In this document: one piece after another, positions 25,009 to 34,566 of the stretch
Layout of the letters: each line of letters begins with the position of its first letter
How positions within the stretch are numbered: the stretch's first letter is position 1
Assembly: GCA_031286695.1 (NCBI GenBank)
Contig: JAITTY010000022.1
Location: 248,001 to 312,000, forward strand
Reading direction: 5' to 3'
Length of the DNA: 64,000 nt
DNA from: Sphingobacterium sp.
GTDB taxonomy: Bacteria > Bacteroidota > Bacteroidia > Sphingobacteriales > Sphingobacteriaceae
Translations under genes and position numbers: made by a program
Notes under the pieces: model-generated
Databases searched by the model: none
The model's input: only the letters and a program-made list of their open reading frames with translations
What the model was told of the DNA's origin: nothing

Positions 25009-25563
25009 ATGAAAGCTATAGAAACAAAATTGAAAGGGTGTTTTATTGTGGAGCCTGTAAAATATGGAGATAGCCGTGGATACTTTTTCGAGAGTTTTAA
25101 TGATAACACCTTCCGTTCGCTAACTGGTGCAGATACACAATTTGTGCAAGATAATCAATCATTTTCTTCAAAAGGAGTTTTAAGAGGTCTTCACGCACAA
25201 AGTGGTGAGCATGCTCAAGCGAAATTGGTTCGTGTTCTTCATGGCAAAGTATTAGACGTCGCCGTTGATGTCCGTCCTAGTTCACCTACATTTGGTGAAC
25301 ATATTACTGTAGAGCTTTCGGAAGAAAATAATCTTCAGCTTTTTATTCCTCGAGGTTTTTTACATGGATTTGTTGTTCTGAGTGATACGGCTACGTTTTT
25401 TTATAAATGTGATAACTTTTATAACAAAGAGTCTGAGTGTGGGATTTACCCTTTAGATTCAACTGTTGGCGTTGATTGGCGCCTGTCCGAGGAAGAATTG
25501 ATTCTTTCAGATAAGGATAAGGATGCTCCAAGTTTCAAGGAGATATTTGGTGCTAAAATATAA
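25009..25563 (+). CDS. rfbC: dTDP-4-dehydrorhamnose 3,5-epimerase
   Basis: A 184-residue cupin-fold enzyme. It shows DSRGYFFESFND, VQDNQSFSSKGVLRGLHAQ with the catalytic His, VRVLHGKVLDVAVDVRPSSP, FIPRGFLHGFVVLSD and YNKESECGIYPLD. An upstream in-frame ATG at 24967 would overlap rfbB by 41 bp and add a non-conserved leader, so ATG 25009 is chosen. It converts the RfbB product for reduction by RfbD. Confidence 0.96.
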   Translation: MKAIETKLKGCFIVEPVKYGDSRGYFFESFNDNTFRSLTGADTQFVQDNQSFSSKGVLRGLHAQSGEHAQAKLVRVLHGKVLDVAVDVRPSSPTFGEHITVELSEENNLQLFIPRGFLHGFVVLSDTATFFYKCDNFYNKESECGIYPLDSTVGVDWRLSEEELILSDKDKDAPSFKEIFGAKI

Positions 25564-25566
25564 AAT

Positions 25567-26415
25567 ATGAAAATACTTGTTACAGGTGCTTCTGGTCAAT
25601 TAGGATCGGAAATTAAAGAGCTTAGTGTCAACTATACAAATGATACTTTTATTTTCGTAGATCGCGAAGAAATGCCTTTAGATAATTTAACACAAGTTTT
25701 GAGTGTTATTGAAACTATTGATCCAGATTTAATCATTAGCGGCGGAGCGTATACAGCTGTAGATAAGGCAGAGTCGGAGGCTGAGTTGGTGGATGTTATT
25801 AATCACCAGGCTGTAGCAAAAATGGCGAAATGGGCCAAGCAAAATAATAGGAAGCTTATTCATATCTCTACAGATTATGTATTTCAAGGGACTAGTAGAA
25901 CAGCTTTGGAAGAAGATGAGCCAACAAATCCGATCAATGTATATGGTTTAAGTAAACAAAAAGGTGAGGAAGCTATAATCACTTCTGATGCTGATGCTAT
26001 TATCATTCGTACCGCTTGGGTTTACTCTAGCTATGGGGCAAATTTTGTAAAGACAATGATCCGATTAATGACCGATCGAGAAGAAATTTCTGTTATTGGA
26101 GACCAAGTTGGATCGCCCACTTATGCTCATGATTTAGCACAGGTTATTTTGGAGATTGCACATAGTGAAAAGTGGGCTAAAGGTATATACCATTTTTCTA
26201 ACGAAGGAGAAATCTCTTGGTATGATTTTGCAGTTGCTATTAAAGAATTGAAGAATTTAGCGTGTCATATTAGACCAATTACGACGGCGGAGTATCCTAC
26301 TGCTGCAAAGCGCCCTAGTTATTCTTTATTGGATAAAACAAAAATTAAACAAACTTTTGGAGTCGCTGTGCCCGAATGGAAGCAGAGCCTATCCAATATG
26401 TTAGCGAAAATATAA
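25567..26415 (+). CDS. rfbD: dTDP-4-dehydrorhamnose reductase
   Basis: Final step to dTDP-L-rhamnose. The 282-residue SDR protein has VTGASGQLGSEIKEL, the late-segment GGAYTAVDKAESE, STDYVFQGT, YGLSKQKGEEAI (catalytic Y/K), IRTAWVYSSYGANFVKTM, QVGSPTYAHDLA and a C-terminal RPSYSLLDK. Length and motif order are standard. Spacing to rfbC is 3 bp. Confidence 0.96.
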   Translation: MKILVTGASGQLGSEIKELSVNYTNDTFIFVDREEMPLDNLTQVLSVIETIDPDLIISGGAYTAVDKAESEAELVDVINHQAVAKMAKWAKQNNRKLIHISTDYVFQGTSRTALEEDEPTNPINVYGLSKQKGEEAIITSDADAIIIRTAWVYSSYGANFVKTMIRLMTDREEISVIGDQVGSPTYAHDLAQVILEIAHSEKWAKGIYHFSNEGEISWYDFAVAIKELKNLACHIRPITTAEYPTAAKRPSYSLLDKTKIKQTFGVAVPEWKQSLSNMLAKI

Positions 26416-26437
26416 ATTATAACAAGCATAAAGAAAC

Positions 26438-27298
26438 ATGAAAGGAATAATTCTAGCAGGGGGATCAGGTACCAGACTACACCCATTGACATTGGCCGTT
26501 TCGAAGCAATTGATGCCGGTGTATGATAAACCAATGATTTATTATCCATTGTCTACCCTTATGCTTGCAGGAATAAATGAAATCCTTATTATTTCTACTC
26601 CGCAAGATTTGCCAAATTTTCAAAAGTTACTTGGAGATGGTTCTCAAATTGGTTGTAAGTTTTCATACAAGGAGCAACCAAGTCCAGATGGTTTAGCACA
26701 GGCTTTTATTTTGGGTGAAGAGTTTATTGGAGATGATAAAGTTGCACTAATCTTAGGGGATAATATATTTTATGGATCTGGCATGTCAAAGTTGCTACAA
26801 TCTTGTGCAGACCCTGACGGTGGAGTAGTATTTGCTTACCCTGTGCATGATCCGGAACGATATGGTGTAGTAGAATTTGATCAGGATAAGAATGTAGTTT
26901 CTATTGAGGAGAAGCCAAAAGAACCTAAATCAAGTTATGCTGTTCCTGGTATATATTTTTATGATAATGAAGTTGTAGAAATTGCGAAAAATATTGAACC
27001 ATCTCCAAGAGGAGAACTTGAAATTACAGACATTAATAAGGAATATTTGAAAAGTGGGAAGTTGAAGGTTGGAGTTTTTGATCGAGGGACAGCATGGTTA
27101 GACACAGGTACAATACAATCGCTCATGCAGGCGGGGCAATTTGTTCAAGTCATTGAAGAGCGACAAGGTATGAAGATTGGCGCTATCGAAGAGGTTGCTT
27201 ATCGTATGGGATATATAGATTATGAGCAATTAAAAAAAATAGCTGAACCATTGAAGAAAAGCGGTTATGGTGAGTATTTATTAAGGCTTATGCGATGA
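26438..27298 (+). CDS. rfbA: Glucose-1-phosphate thymidylyltransferase
   Basis: First committed step of dTDP-rhamnose synthesis, although it lies last in the operon order. The 286-residue protein opens with ILAGGSGTRLHPLTLAVSKQ, followed by MPVYDKPMIYYPLSTLMLAG, LGDNIFYG, PERYGVVEFD, IEEKPKEPKS and GTAWLDTGT. The family length is about 290. It overlaps the next gene by 4 bp (ATGA). After this gene the base composition becomes more AT-rich. Confidence 0.96.
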   Translation: MKGIILAGGSGTRLHPLTLAVSKQLMPVYDKPMIYYPLSTLMLAGINEILIISTPQDLPNFQKLLGDGSQIGCKFSYKEQPSPDGLAQAFILGEEFIGDDKVALILGDNIFYGSGMSKLLQSCADPDGGVVFAYPVHDPERYGVVEFDQDKNVVSIEEKPKEPKSSYAVPGIYFYDNEVVEIAKNIEPSPRGELEITDINKEYLKSGKLKVGVFDRGTAWLDTGTIQSLMQAGQFVQVIEERQGMKIGAIEEVAYRMGYIDYEQLKKIAEPLKKSGYGEYLLRLMR

Positions 27299-28191
27299 AA
27301 GATATTCTAATAATATACAATTCAGTGAGTTATTTTGTTCCTTTTATAGAAGAGAAAGGATATACTGTTTCAACCGTATTTAAAGAAATTCCACCTTATC
27401 TGCGAATAATCAGAAGAATTGCATTCAAGCTAAACTTACCTTTTAAAAAAGTTTGGTTTAAAGAATGGGCCTGTAATTTAGATACTTTTAGTAAAGTGAT
27501 TTTTTTTTCCACCAATCCCGTTGATGGTTTGAAATATATTAAAAAAACGCGTCCTGATTTGGCAGTAGTATATTGGTATTGGAATCCAATTTTTAAAAGT
27601 TTGAATCCAGCTGAAATGTATAAATTAAAAGCTGATCCATGGGGATTTGATGAATATGAGTCCAAGAAATATGGTATCAAATTTAATACAACATTTTATT
27701 TAGATAATATTAAAGTTGAAAAGTTACCAAAAGAATATGATGTTTTGTTTCTAGGACTTGACAAGGGCAGGCGTGAATCTCTAAAAGAAATGGAGACAAG
27801 ATTGAATGAATGTGGAATCAGCACTCACTTTTATATTGTAGATGACGGTGCTCATCTAAAAAATTATAAAGGCTTATTTCCTTTTGTGAGTTATGATAAT
27901 TATTTATTAAAGCTTTCCAAAGCAATAGCGTTAATTGATTTAAATCAAGAGGGCCAAAGGGGATTAACATTAAGACCAATGGAAGCCATGTTTCTAGGGA
28001 AAAAATTAATAACAGATAATATGGATATAATCGATATGGATTTTTATGATCCTAACAATATTTTTGTTTTGGGAGTAGATAAATTTTCAAATCTTAGAAA
28101 TTTTCTAGAATCTCCAATTAAGGTTATCGATTCAAAGATTATGGATAGATACGACATAAGTAACTGGATAACGCGTTTTGAAAATAAATAA
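27295..28191 (+). CDS. Putative GT-B glycosyltransferase of cluster 2
   Basis: A 298-residue soluble protein. The N-terminal half has weak Rossmann-like strands (ILIIYNSVSYF, VIFFST, LAVVYWYW). The C-terminal part has YDVLFLGLDKGRRE, then GQRGLTLRPMEAMFLGKKLI, which resembles the acceptor/donor E-motif of GT-B lipopolysaccharide transferases. I would place it with poorly characterised LPS/capsule transferases; donor unknown. It overlaps rfbA by 4 bp and the next gene by 1 bp. Confidence 0.65.
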   Translation: MKDILIIYNSVSYFVPFIEEKGYTVSTVFKEIPPYLRIIRRIAFKLNLPFKKVWFKEWACNLDTFSKVIFFSTNPVDGLKYIKKTRPDLAVVYWYWNPIFKSLNPAEMYKLKADPWGFDEYESKKYGIKFNTTFYLDNIKVEKLPKEYDVLFLGLDKGRRESLKEMETRLNECGISTHFYIVDDGAHLKNYKGLFPFVSYDNYLLKLSKAIALIDLNQEGQRGLTLRPMEAMFLGKKLITDNMDIIDMDFYDPNNIFVLGVDKFSNLRNFLESPIKVIDSKIMDRYDISNWITRFENK

Positions 28192-29594
28192 TGAAGGACT
28201 TTCTAAAATCATTTTTCTCTTTTGGTTTTGCAACATCCATTGAAAAATTGTTGTCATTTATTTTATTACCATTTTATACCAGGGTCTTTGGTTCTGGAAA
28301 TTACGGTGTAATTGACCTAGTACAAATCTTTATTACATTTTTGTCAATTTTCTGTTTATTACAGCTAGAAACTTCCTTACAAAGATTTTACTTCATCTAT
28401 TCAGAATCAAAAAACCGAAAGGCAATGATTACAGGAATTTTTGTAGTAGTTTGTTCCCTTTCTTTGTTATTCAGTATTTCATGTGTCCTTTTATCCAAAT
28501 TTATATCTGTTTGGCTATTCAATACTGATCTCTATTGGATTGCTATCATAATTGCTTCTATCCAAATGCCATTTGTTAATTTCTCAATTCTGTCACTTAT
28601 AATCCTGAGATTTGAAAAAGAGAATAAAAAGTTTTTATTTTCCATATTAATTAAGGTATTTGTAACATTGATAACAACATTTTGTTTCGTTAAACTTCTT
28701 AAGCTTGGAATTAATGGAGTATTCGCTTCTATATTTTTTGCTGCTTTGATATCATTTGTTTATCAATTCTTCATTACAAAAAAGCATTTTACAATACATT
28801 TGGATCGAGAGATTTTGAAAAGATGTGTAGGATACGCATTACCACAATTTCCAGCAAGATTGGGGAGTGCTTCTATATCTTATGCTAACAGATTTTTCAT
28901 GCTGGCATTCATTTCAGTTTCTGCAATAGGAGTATATTCAGTTTCGTTGAAATTAGCGTCTGCTGTTCAACTTATATATACAGCGTTTGCAATGGCATGG
29001 AATCCTTTTATGTTTGCTCAATTTGAAAGAAAAAATCATAAAGAAGTTTTTGCGAAGGTATTGGATTTATTATCTGTAATAGTTTTTCCAGTCATAATTT
29101 TATTATCGTTATTTTCAAAGGAAATAATTCAAATAGTTTCAAGCAAAGAGTTTTTTGAAGCTAAATACTATTTAGGAGGCTTAGCTTTATATTTTTCCTT
29201 CTATGTTTTTAAGGAAGTTGTTGATATAGGACCTAAAAAGCTTGAAAATACTAAATTTCTAACTTTAACTTTTCTAATATCAGTAGTTGTTAATTTAATA
29301 ACTATGTATTTTTTCATTAAAAAATGGGAAGTAAGGGGAGTTGTATTTTCTATGATATTGACAAATTTAGTTTTATTTTATGTTAGCTGGCTTATTTCGA
29401 ATATGCTATACAAGATAGATTATAAAATAATAAGATTTACTTTGCTGTTATTTATAACTCTTTTTGTGATAGGTTACTTTATGTACTTTGATTTAGCAAT
29501 AATTTATAAGGCTATCTTTGCATTATTATTACTTTTATCCAGTCTTTTTCTTGCGAAAAAAGAATTATCGGCTTTTAAACATATCAATATTTAA
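28191..29594 (+). CDS. Wzx-type polysaccharide flippase of cluster 2
   Basis: A 467-residue polytopic protein with about 14 hydrophobic segments. The N-terminal FGFATSIEKLLSFILLPFYT and FGSGNYGVIDLVQI are typical of the polysaccharide transporter family. It should flip the cluster 2 lipid-linked repeat unit. It is only distantly similar to the flippase at 369-1688, which argues that the two clusters make different polymers. The next gene starts directly after its stop. Confidence 0.92.
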   Translation: MKDFLKSFFSFGFATSIEKLLSFILLPFYTRVFGSGNYGVIDLVQIFITFLSIFCLLQLETSLQRFYFIYSESKNRKAMITGIFVVVCSLSLLFSISCVLLSKFISVWLFNTDLYWIAIIIASIQMPFVNFSILSLIILRFEKENKKFLFSILIKVFVTLITTFCFVKLLKLGINGVFASIFFAALISFVYQFFITKKHFTIHLDREILKRCVGYALPQFPARLGSASISYANRFFMLAFISVSAIGVYSVSLKLASAVQLIYTAFAMAWNPFMFAQFERKNHKEVFAKVLDLLSVIVFPVIILLSLFSKEIIQIVSSKEFFEAKYYLGGLALYFSFYVFKEVVDIGPKKLENTKFLTLTFLISVVVNLITMYFFIKKWEVRGVVFSMILTNLVLFYVSWLISNMLYKIDYKIIRFTLLLFITLFVIGYFMYFDLAIIYKAIFALLLLLSSLFLAKKELSAFKHINI

Positions 29595-30749
29595 ATGTTA
29601 TACAGTTTAATTATATTGTCTTTAATCATACATTTCTATCTGTTTGACGTTAGAAAGGCTAGTAGAATGTCAAAATTTTGGTTTAGATTTTACTTTTTAG
29701 CTTTCGTTTTGGTAGCTGGCTTAAGGTATAAGGTGGGAGGAGATACAAATAATTATATAAACCATTGGGAAACATTGCCACTATTAAATGAAATGTCTCT
29801 TTCCGATATTCTTAAAATGGCATGGAATCCATTATGGATAGTATTATCCTCTGCAACTAAAATGGTTTCTCAAGAATTCTTCGTATTTCAATTGGTGCAT
29901 GCAATTATCTTCAATTTTGCAATTTTTAAATTCATCGACAAGTACTCTGAATTCAGATTTTTTTCTCTATTGATTTATTTTATAGGCTTCTATTTTTATT
30001 ATAATATGGAGATATTAAGAGAGTCTCTTGCTATAGCTATGTTTATCATTGGATATATTTATTATAATAAAGGCAGGTTTTTATATTTTTCAATATTTAT
30101 ATTATTAGCCATTCTGTTTCATACATCTGCTATAATTGCTTTATTTATACCGATTTTTTCGAGAATTAAATTTAATGCAATTGGTATAACTACAGTTCTT
30201 TTTTTAGGAGTAGGCTTACTGTTTTTTAGCGATAAAATTATGGTTATATTTTTGACCGAAAATTCGATGTCTAAAATATCAAATTACTCCAACATCATAG
30301 CCAATGCCAATGGAATTATCACAAACGCTGTGATGTATATAGTAGTTCCTTCTTTATTTCTAAAATTTTATATCAAAAATTCAATTAGACCATTATTCGA
30401 GAATCTTTATCTATTTTATTTTTTCATAGCCCTTTTGGTTGTATTTATACCAGGTTTTAGTCGTTTTTTGAATTATTTTTTCCCTTTTATGCTGATAATA
30501 TTTTCTAATATTATTTATCAGATATATAACTTAAACAAATTCAGAGGAGTTAGGAACATATTTGCAATGACATTTACCTTTTTAATACTTTTACCGAAGA
30601 TTATTTATTATATGGGGGATACGTCAAAATATTACCCAAATTCTATTAAGCTTAATTTATGGTATCCATATTCATCAGTTTTAGAAAAAGAAGAATATCC
30701 AGCTAGGCAAATAATATTTAGGGAAACAATGAAAGAGCTTTCAAAATAG
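29595..30749 (+). CDS. EpsG-type polysaccharide polymerase
   Basis: A 384-residue protein with about 10 to 11 hydrophobic helices. It has the EpsG signature VAGLRYKVGGDTNNYINHW near residues 37-56 and MEILRESLAIAMFIIGY with the conserved R and E. Members replace Wzy in many exopolysaccharide loci, so this is the probable polymerase partner of the adjacent flippase. The cluster 1 polymerase belongs to a different family. Confidence 0.85.
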   Translation: MLYSLIILSLIIHFYLFDVRKASRMSKFWFRFYFLAFVLVAGLRYKVGGDTNNYINHWETLPLLNEMSLSDILKMAWNPLWIVLSSATKMVSQEFFVFQLVHAIIFNFAIFKFIDKYSEFRFFSLLIYFIGFYFYYNMEILRESLAIAMFIIGYIYYNKGRFLYFSIFILLAILFHTSAIIALFIPIFSRIKFNAIGITTVLFLGVGLLFFSDKIMVIFLTENSMSKISNYSNIIANANGIITNAVMYIVVPSLFLKFYIKNSIRPLFENLYLFYFFIALLVVFIPGFSRFLNYFFPFMLIIFSNIIYQIYNLNKFRGVRNIFAMTFTFLILLPKIIYYMGDTSKYYPNSIKLNLWYPYSSVLEKEEYPARQIIFRETMKELSK

Positions 30750-30803
30750 TTTTAATAAGATATTACATTATCAAATAAATACAGACAATTAAAATAATTA
30801 GAC

Positions 30804-31787
30804 ATGAGAAAATTGTTGGTTATTATATTATTTCTTGTAAGCATATCGGTTCATGCTCAGTTGCGAGAAAATATCACGAAATATCTCCCTAAAAATTTCG
30901 TACGAAACGGAAAGATTGATTATACCAGCTATATTCAAACTGCGATTAATAAGGAATCAAATGTTGTTTTTCCAAATTTTCCATTAGCCGTAAATTATAA
31001 TGGTTTGAATTTACGGAGTAATACAAAAATAACTTTTCAGAAAGCATCAAAGCTTATTATGTTACCAAATAACAAGCAGAGTTATAAATTGATCAACATT
31101 GAAGGGGTGAGTAATATAGAAATTATAAGTCCAACTCTTGTTGGAGATAGGTATAATCACTTAGGTAATTCAGGGGAGTGGGGAATGGGGATTAAGATAA
31201 TGTCTGCTAATAATATTAGAATTACTAATGTTGATATATCAAATTTTTGGGGTGACGGAATTTATGTTGGTAGACTGGATGGAGGGCTCCCATATAGCAC
31301 TAACGTTTATATTTTAGGTGGCGAGATATCAAACAATAGGAGAAATGGTATATCGATAGTATCAGCTAGAACATTATTATTGAAAGATTTAATTATTAGC
31401 AATACGAATGGTATTAATCCTATGGCGGGCATCGACTTAGAGCCGAATGCTACCGACGAATTCTTGAGTGATATAGATATTAAAAATGTCAAAACTATAA
31501 AGAGTAAAGTTGATGGAATAAAGTTGGTTTTACACAAATTTAATAAAAGAAATAACGTTTCAATAAGTATTGATGGTCATACCGATATCGATAGTCCTAA
31601 TCCTCTTACAATAGTTGGAAATGATACTAATAATATGAATTTAATTGGTTCTGTGAGTTACAAAAATGCAAATTGGAATAATATAAAATCTAACATAAGA
31701 GTTCAAAGGAAATTGGCTCCTAATTTGAACTTTAAATTTGATCAAGTTAATATAAATGGAACGCAAGTATTTAAGGGGCTAAAATAA
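30804..31787 (+). CDS. Exported right-handed beta-helix protein of cluster 2
   Basis: A 327-residue protein with a Sec signal peptide (LLVIILFLVSISVHAQ, cleavage after about residue 19). Strand-turn repeats follow (NIEIISPTLVGDRY, NIRITNVDISNFWGDGIYVG, GEISNNRRNGISIVSA, SDIDIKNVKTIKSKVDGIKL) that fit a parallel beta-helix of the pectate lyase/glycosidase type. Acidic residues in NGINPMAGIDLEPNA could be catalytic. A role in cleaving, epimerising or anchoring the EpsG-made polymer is plausible. It is the second such protein here, one per cluster. Confidence 0.8.
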   Translation: MRKLLVIILFLVSISVHAQLRENITKYLPKNFVRNGKIDYTSYIQTAINKESNVVFPNFPLAVNYNGLNLRSNTKITFQKASKLIMLPNNKQSYKLINIEGVSNIEIISPTLVGDRYNHLGNSGEWGMGIKIMSANNIRITNVDISNFWGDGIYVGRLDGGLPYSTNVYILGGEISNNRRNGISIVSARTLLLKDLIISNTNGINPMAGIDLEPNATDEFLSDIDIKNVKTIKSKVDGIKLVLHKFNKRNNVSISIDGHTDIDSPNPLTIVGNDTNNMNLIGSVSYKNANWNNIKSNIRVQRKLAPNLNFKFDQVNINGTQVFKGLK

Positions 31788-31858
31788 ATTTCAACATCAA
31801 TTTGCGCCCTTTTAATCAAGATTAATTCGATAATAGTATTAAATTTTATAATATAATT

Positions 31859-32374
31859 ATGTTTTCAAAAATTCTTTACCTGTATAAGCGGTTTATCTGG
31901 TCTCCAGAAAAATTCGCTAGAAAATCAGGTGTGACTATTGGAAAAAACTGTTGGATTGCAACCAGGAATTTTGGTTCGGAGCCTTATTTAATTACTATAG
32001 GGGACCATGTTCAAATAACTGATGGAGTAAAGTTTTTTACACACGGTGGCGCATGGATTTTTAGAGACAGATATCCGACGTTGGATACTTTTGGAAAAAT
32101 AGTAATCGGAAATAATGTTTATATCGGAAATAATGTCTTAATAATGCCTGGGGTGACCATTGGAGATAACGTTGTCATAGCAGCCGGGGCCGTAGTTACT
32201 AAAAGTTTTCCAGATAATGTGGTAATAGGATCAAATCCTGCGAAAGTAATTGGTTCAACACAACATTTATTAGATCGTATGTTAGAAAAGGATATGGGAG
32301 TAAAAGGATTAACTTATGATGAAAAACGAAAAGTTTTATTAGAAACAGATGGATCAAGGTTTATTAAAAAGTAA
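31859..32374 (+). CDS. WcaF/maltose-acetyltransferase-like acyltransferase
   Basis: A 171-residue left-handed beta-helix protein. Hexapeptide repeats run from GVTIGKNCWI through ITDGVKFFTHGGAW (a candidate active-site His) to VYIGNNVLIMPGVTIGDNVV, with the cap SNPAKVIG. It probably O-acetylates a glycan residue at the cytosolic face. It ends 26 bp inside the first possible start of the next gene. Confidence 0.85.
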   Translation: MFSKILYLYKRFIWSPEKFARKSGVTIGKNCWIATRNFGSEPYLITIGDHVQITDGVKFFTHGGAWIFRDRYPTLDTFGKIVIGNNVYIGNNVLIMPGVTIGDNVVIAAGAVVTKSFPDNVVIGSNPAKVIGSTQHLLDRMLEKDMGVKGLTYDEKRKVLLETDGSRFIKK

Positions 32375-33431
32375 TGTTATGTTTGTGACGCCATCTTTAA
32401 GCGGTGGGGGAGCAGAAAAGAATTTAGTTAATATAATTAATTCTTTGGATGATAGCAAGTTCTCTATTACGCTAGTTGTTTTTTATGGAAATGATAACTA
32501 TCTACCTTTAATTGAAAAAAAGATAGAGGTTCGTAAATTGGAGGTAAGAAGTGTGAAAGGCGGCGTTTTGAAATTGAGATCAATTTTGCATAAAGTGAGT
32601 CCAGATATAGTATTCACTTCTGCTGAGCATATTCTATTCTTTTTATCATTGTATAAGATCTTCAGAGGAAAGTTTAAATTAGTTTATCGCTTACCAACAC
32701 TTCCCAGCAATAAGCTTTATAAAGGATTAAAAGGCAGACTAATAGGGTCATTTACTAAATCCATATTGAAATGCTCAGATTATATTATATGTCAAACTAA
32801 TGAGATGAAGAGTGAGGTTCACAAATATTATAATATAAAAGATGAAAAGGTGTATTTTATCAAAAATATGGTAAATACCAATCAAATACTACAGCATTCA
32901 AATGAGTATAGACCAGAGTTTTCAGCGAATAAAACGAATATAGTTGCTTCGGGTAGTTTATATTCAGCTAAAGGATTTGATATCTTAATAAAAGCAATTG
33001 AGAATTTAATAAAGCAAAATAAAAATATCAAAGTTTATATTTTAGGTGAGGAAACCGTTGAAAAGGGGTATAGAGAATATTTAGAAAATCTAATTGAAAG
33101 CCTTCATGTTTCAGAATATATTTCTTTATTAGGATTTGTTAAGAATCCATATCCTTACTATAAGTTTGCAGATATATTTGTATTATCTTCTATTAAGGAA
33201 GGCTTTCCTAATGTGGTATTAGAAGCATTAGTACTTGGTACACCAGTAGTTGCTACTAATTGTATAAACTTTGAGGGCATAATCGATTCGTCAAATGGTT
33301 TAATAGTAAAAAAAGGTAATGTGGAATCTTTAAGTTTCGGATTGCAATCAATTGAAATAAACAAACCATTTACATTTGCTCTTAAGAATTTTGACTATTC
33401 TAGATGGTTTGAGGAAATATTATTAGCATGA
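32349..33431 (+). CDS. Family 4 glycosyltransferase
   Basis: A GT-B enzyme of about 350-360 residues. Its N-terminus MFVTPSLSGGGAEKNLVNII is the classical GT4 opening, the C-domain has VASGSLYSAKGFDILIKAI, and the E-x7-E site is SSIKEGFPNVVLEALVLGTP. ATG 32349 overlaps the acetyltransferase gene by 26 bp; ATG 32379 would leave a 4-bp gap and begin exactly at the conserved motif, so the true start is uncertain. It overlaps the next gene by 4 bp. Confidence 0.9.
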   Translation: MDQGLLKSNVMFVTPSLSGGGAEKNLVNIINSLDDSKFSITLVVFYGNDNYLPLIEKKIEVRKLEVRSVKGGVLKLRSILHKVSPDIVFTSAEHILFFLSLYKIFRGKFKLVYRLPTLPSNKLYKGLKGRLIGSFTKSILKCSDYIICQTNEMKSEVHKYYNIKDEKVYFIKNMVNTNQILQHSNEYRPEFSANKTNIVASGSLYSAKGFDILIKAIENLIKQNKNIKVYILGEETVEKGYREYLENLIESLHVSEYISLLGFVKNPYPYYKFADIFVLSSIKEGFPNVVLEALVLGTPVVATNCINFEGIIDSSNGLIVKKGNVESLSFGLQSIEINKPFTFALKNFDYSRWFEEILLA

Positions 33432-34495
33432 AGGTTTTGTTGGTTGTTAACAGTTTAAACGTAGGTGGTGCAGAGAATCTAATCTGTGAAAGCCTTCCTT
33501 TTTATAAAAAATGTCAAGTTGATCTAGCTGTATTAACAAGGAAAAATGATATTCTCACTGAAAAGGCAAAGTCAAATAGTAAAGGAGATATATTTTTTTT
33601 AGCGGAAGGCTCTGTTTACAATCCTCTTGTCATTATTAAACTCATTAGTTTGATTAAGAAGTATGAAACTATACATGTCCATTTGTTCCCCTCTTTATAC
33701 TTTGTTGTGATTGCAGGATTATTTTGTAATAAGAAAATAAATTTAGTATATACAGAGCATAGTACCAATAATAAAAGACGGTCGAATTTTGTGTTTAGAT
33801 TTTTTGATAAACTTATATATAATCGAATAAATAAAATAGTTACCATTGCTACAGATGTGGATTTAGAGTTAAAATCACATTTAGGAGGGAAATTTTTGGA
33901 TAAATTTGTGTTAATTGAAAATGGGATAAATTTAGAAAAATTTATTTCTGCTAATGCTTATCCTAAAGATCAATTTTTCGAAGATTTGGATTCTAAAATT
34001 ATAATTCAGGTTTCTAGTTTCCGATTTCCTAAAGATCAACCTACACTTATTCGTTCTCTTAAATTATTACCAAATAATTATAAACTAATTTTGGTAGGAA
34101 GTGGCCCATTAATTGAGGAAAACATCCAACTCGTTAATTCTTTAGGCTTAAACTCTAGAGTTAAATTTTTAGGTTTAAGAAGTGATATTCCCAACTTACT
34201 TAAAACTTCCGACGTAATCGTTTTATCCTCAAAGTATGAAGGATTATCTCTTTCAAGCATAGAAGGTATGGTAGTTGGTAAGCCATTTATTGCTAGTAAT
34301 GTTAAAGGGCTGCGTGAGATTGTGGAAGGAAATGGTTTGCTCTTCTCATTCGGTAATGCTGAGGAATTATCAGATAAAATAAGAATTGCGGTTGAAGACA
34401 ACGAACAAAGACAAATTATCATATCTAGGTGCTATAATAAAGCTCTACAATATGATATAAAATATATGATAGATAAGTATGAAAAAGTTTATTAA
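33428..34495 (+). CDS. Family 4 glycosyltransferase
   Basis: A 355-residue GT-B enzyme. It starts MKVLLVVNSLNVGGAENLI, has TEHSTNNKRR after the first domain, and ENGINLEKF at the hinge. Its C-domain has IIQVSSFRFPKDQPTLIRSL and the donor motif SSKYEGLSLSSIEGMVVGKP, where the second Glu of E-x7-E is kept. It overlaps the previous gene by 4 bp. It is the last gene of the more AT-rich core of cluster 2. Confidence 0.9.
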   Translation: MKVLLVVNSLNVGGAENLICESLPFYKKCQVDLAVLTRKNDILTEKAKSNSKGDIFFLAEGSVYNPLVIIKLISLIKKYETIHVHLFPSLYFVVIAGLFCNKKINLVYTEHSTNNKRRSNFVFRFFDKLIYNRINKIVTIATDVDLELKSHLGGKFLDKFVLIENGINLEKFISANAYPKDQFFEDLDSKIIIQVSSFRFPKDQPTLIRSLKLLPNNYKLILVGSGPLIEENIQLVNSLGLNSRVKFLGLRSDIPNLLKTSDVIVLSSKYEGLSLSSIEGMVVGKPFIASNVKGLREIVEGNGLLFSFGNAEELSDKIRIAVEDNEQRQIIISRCYNKALQYDIKYMIDKYEKVY

Positions 34496-34566
34496 ATAAA
34501 TGCAATTTTTTTAAATCTTATAGATTATCAAATTTTGGTTAAAGGCAACATATAAAAAATGAATTA

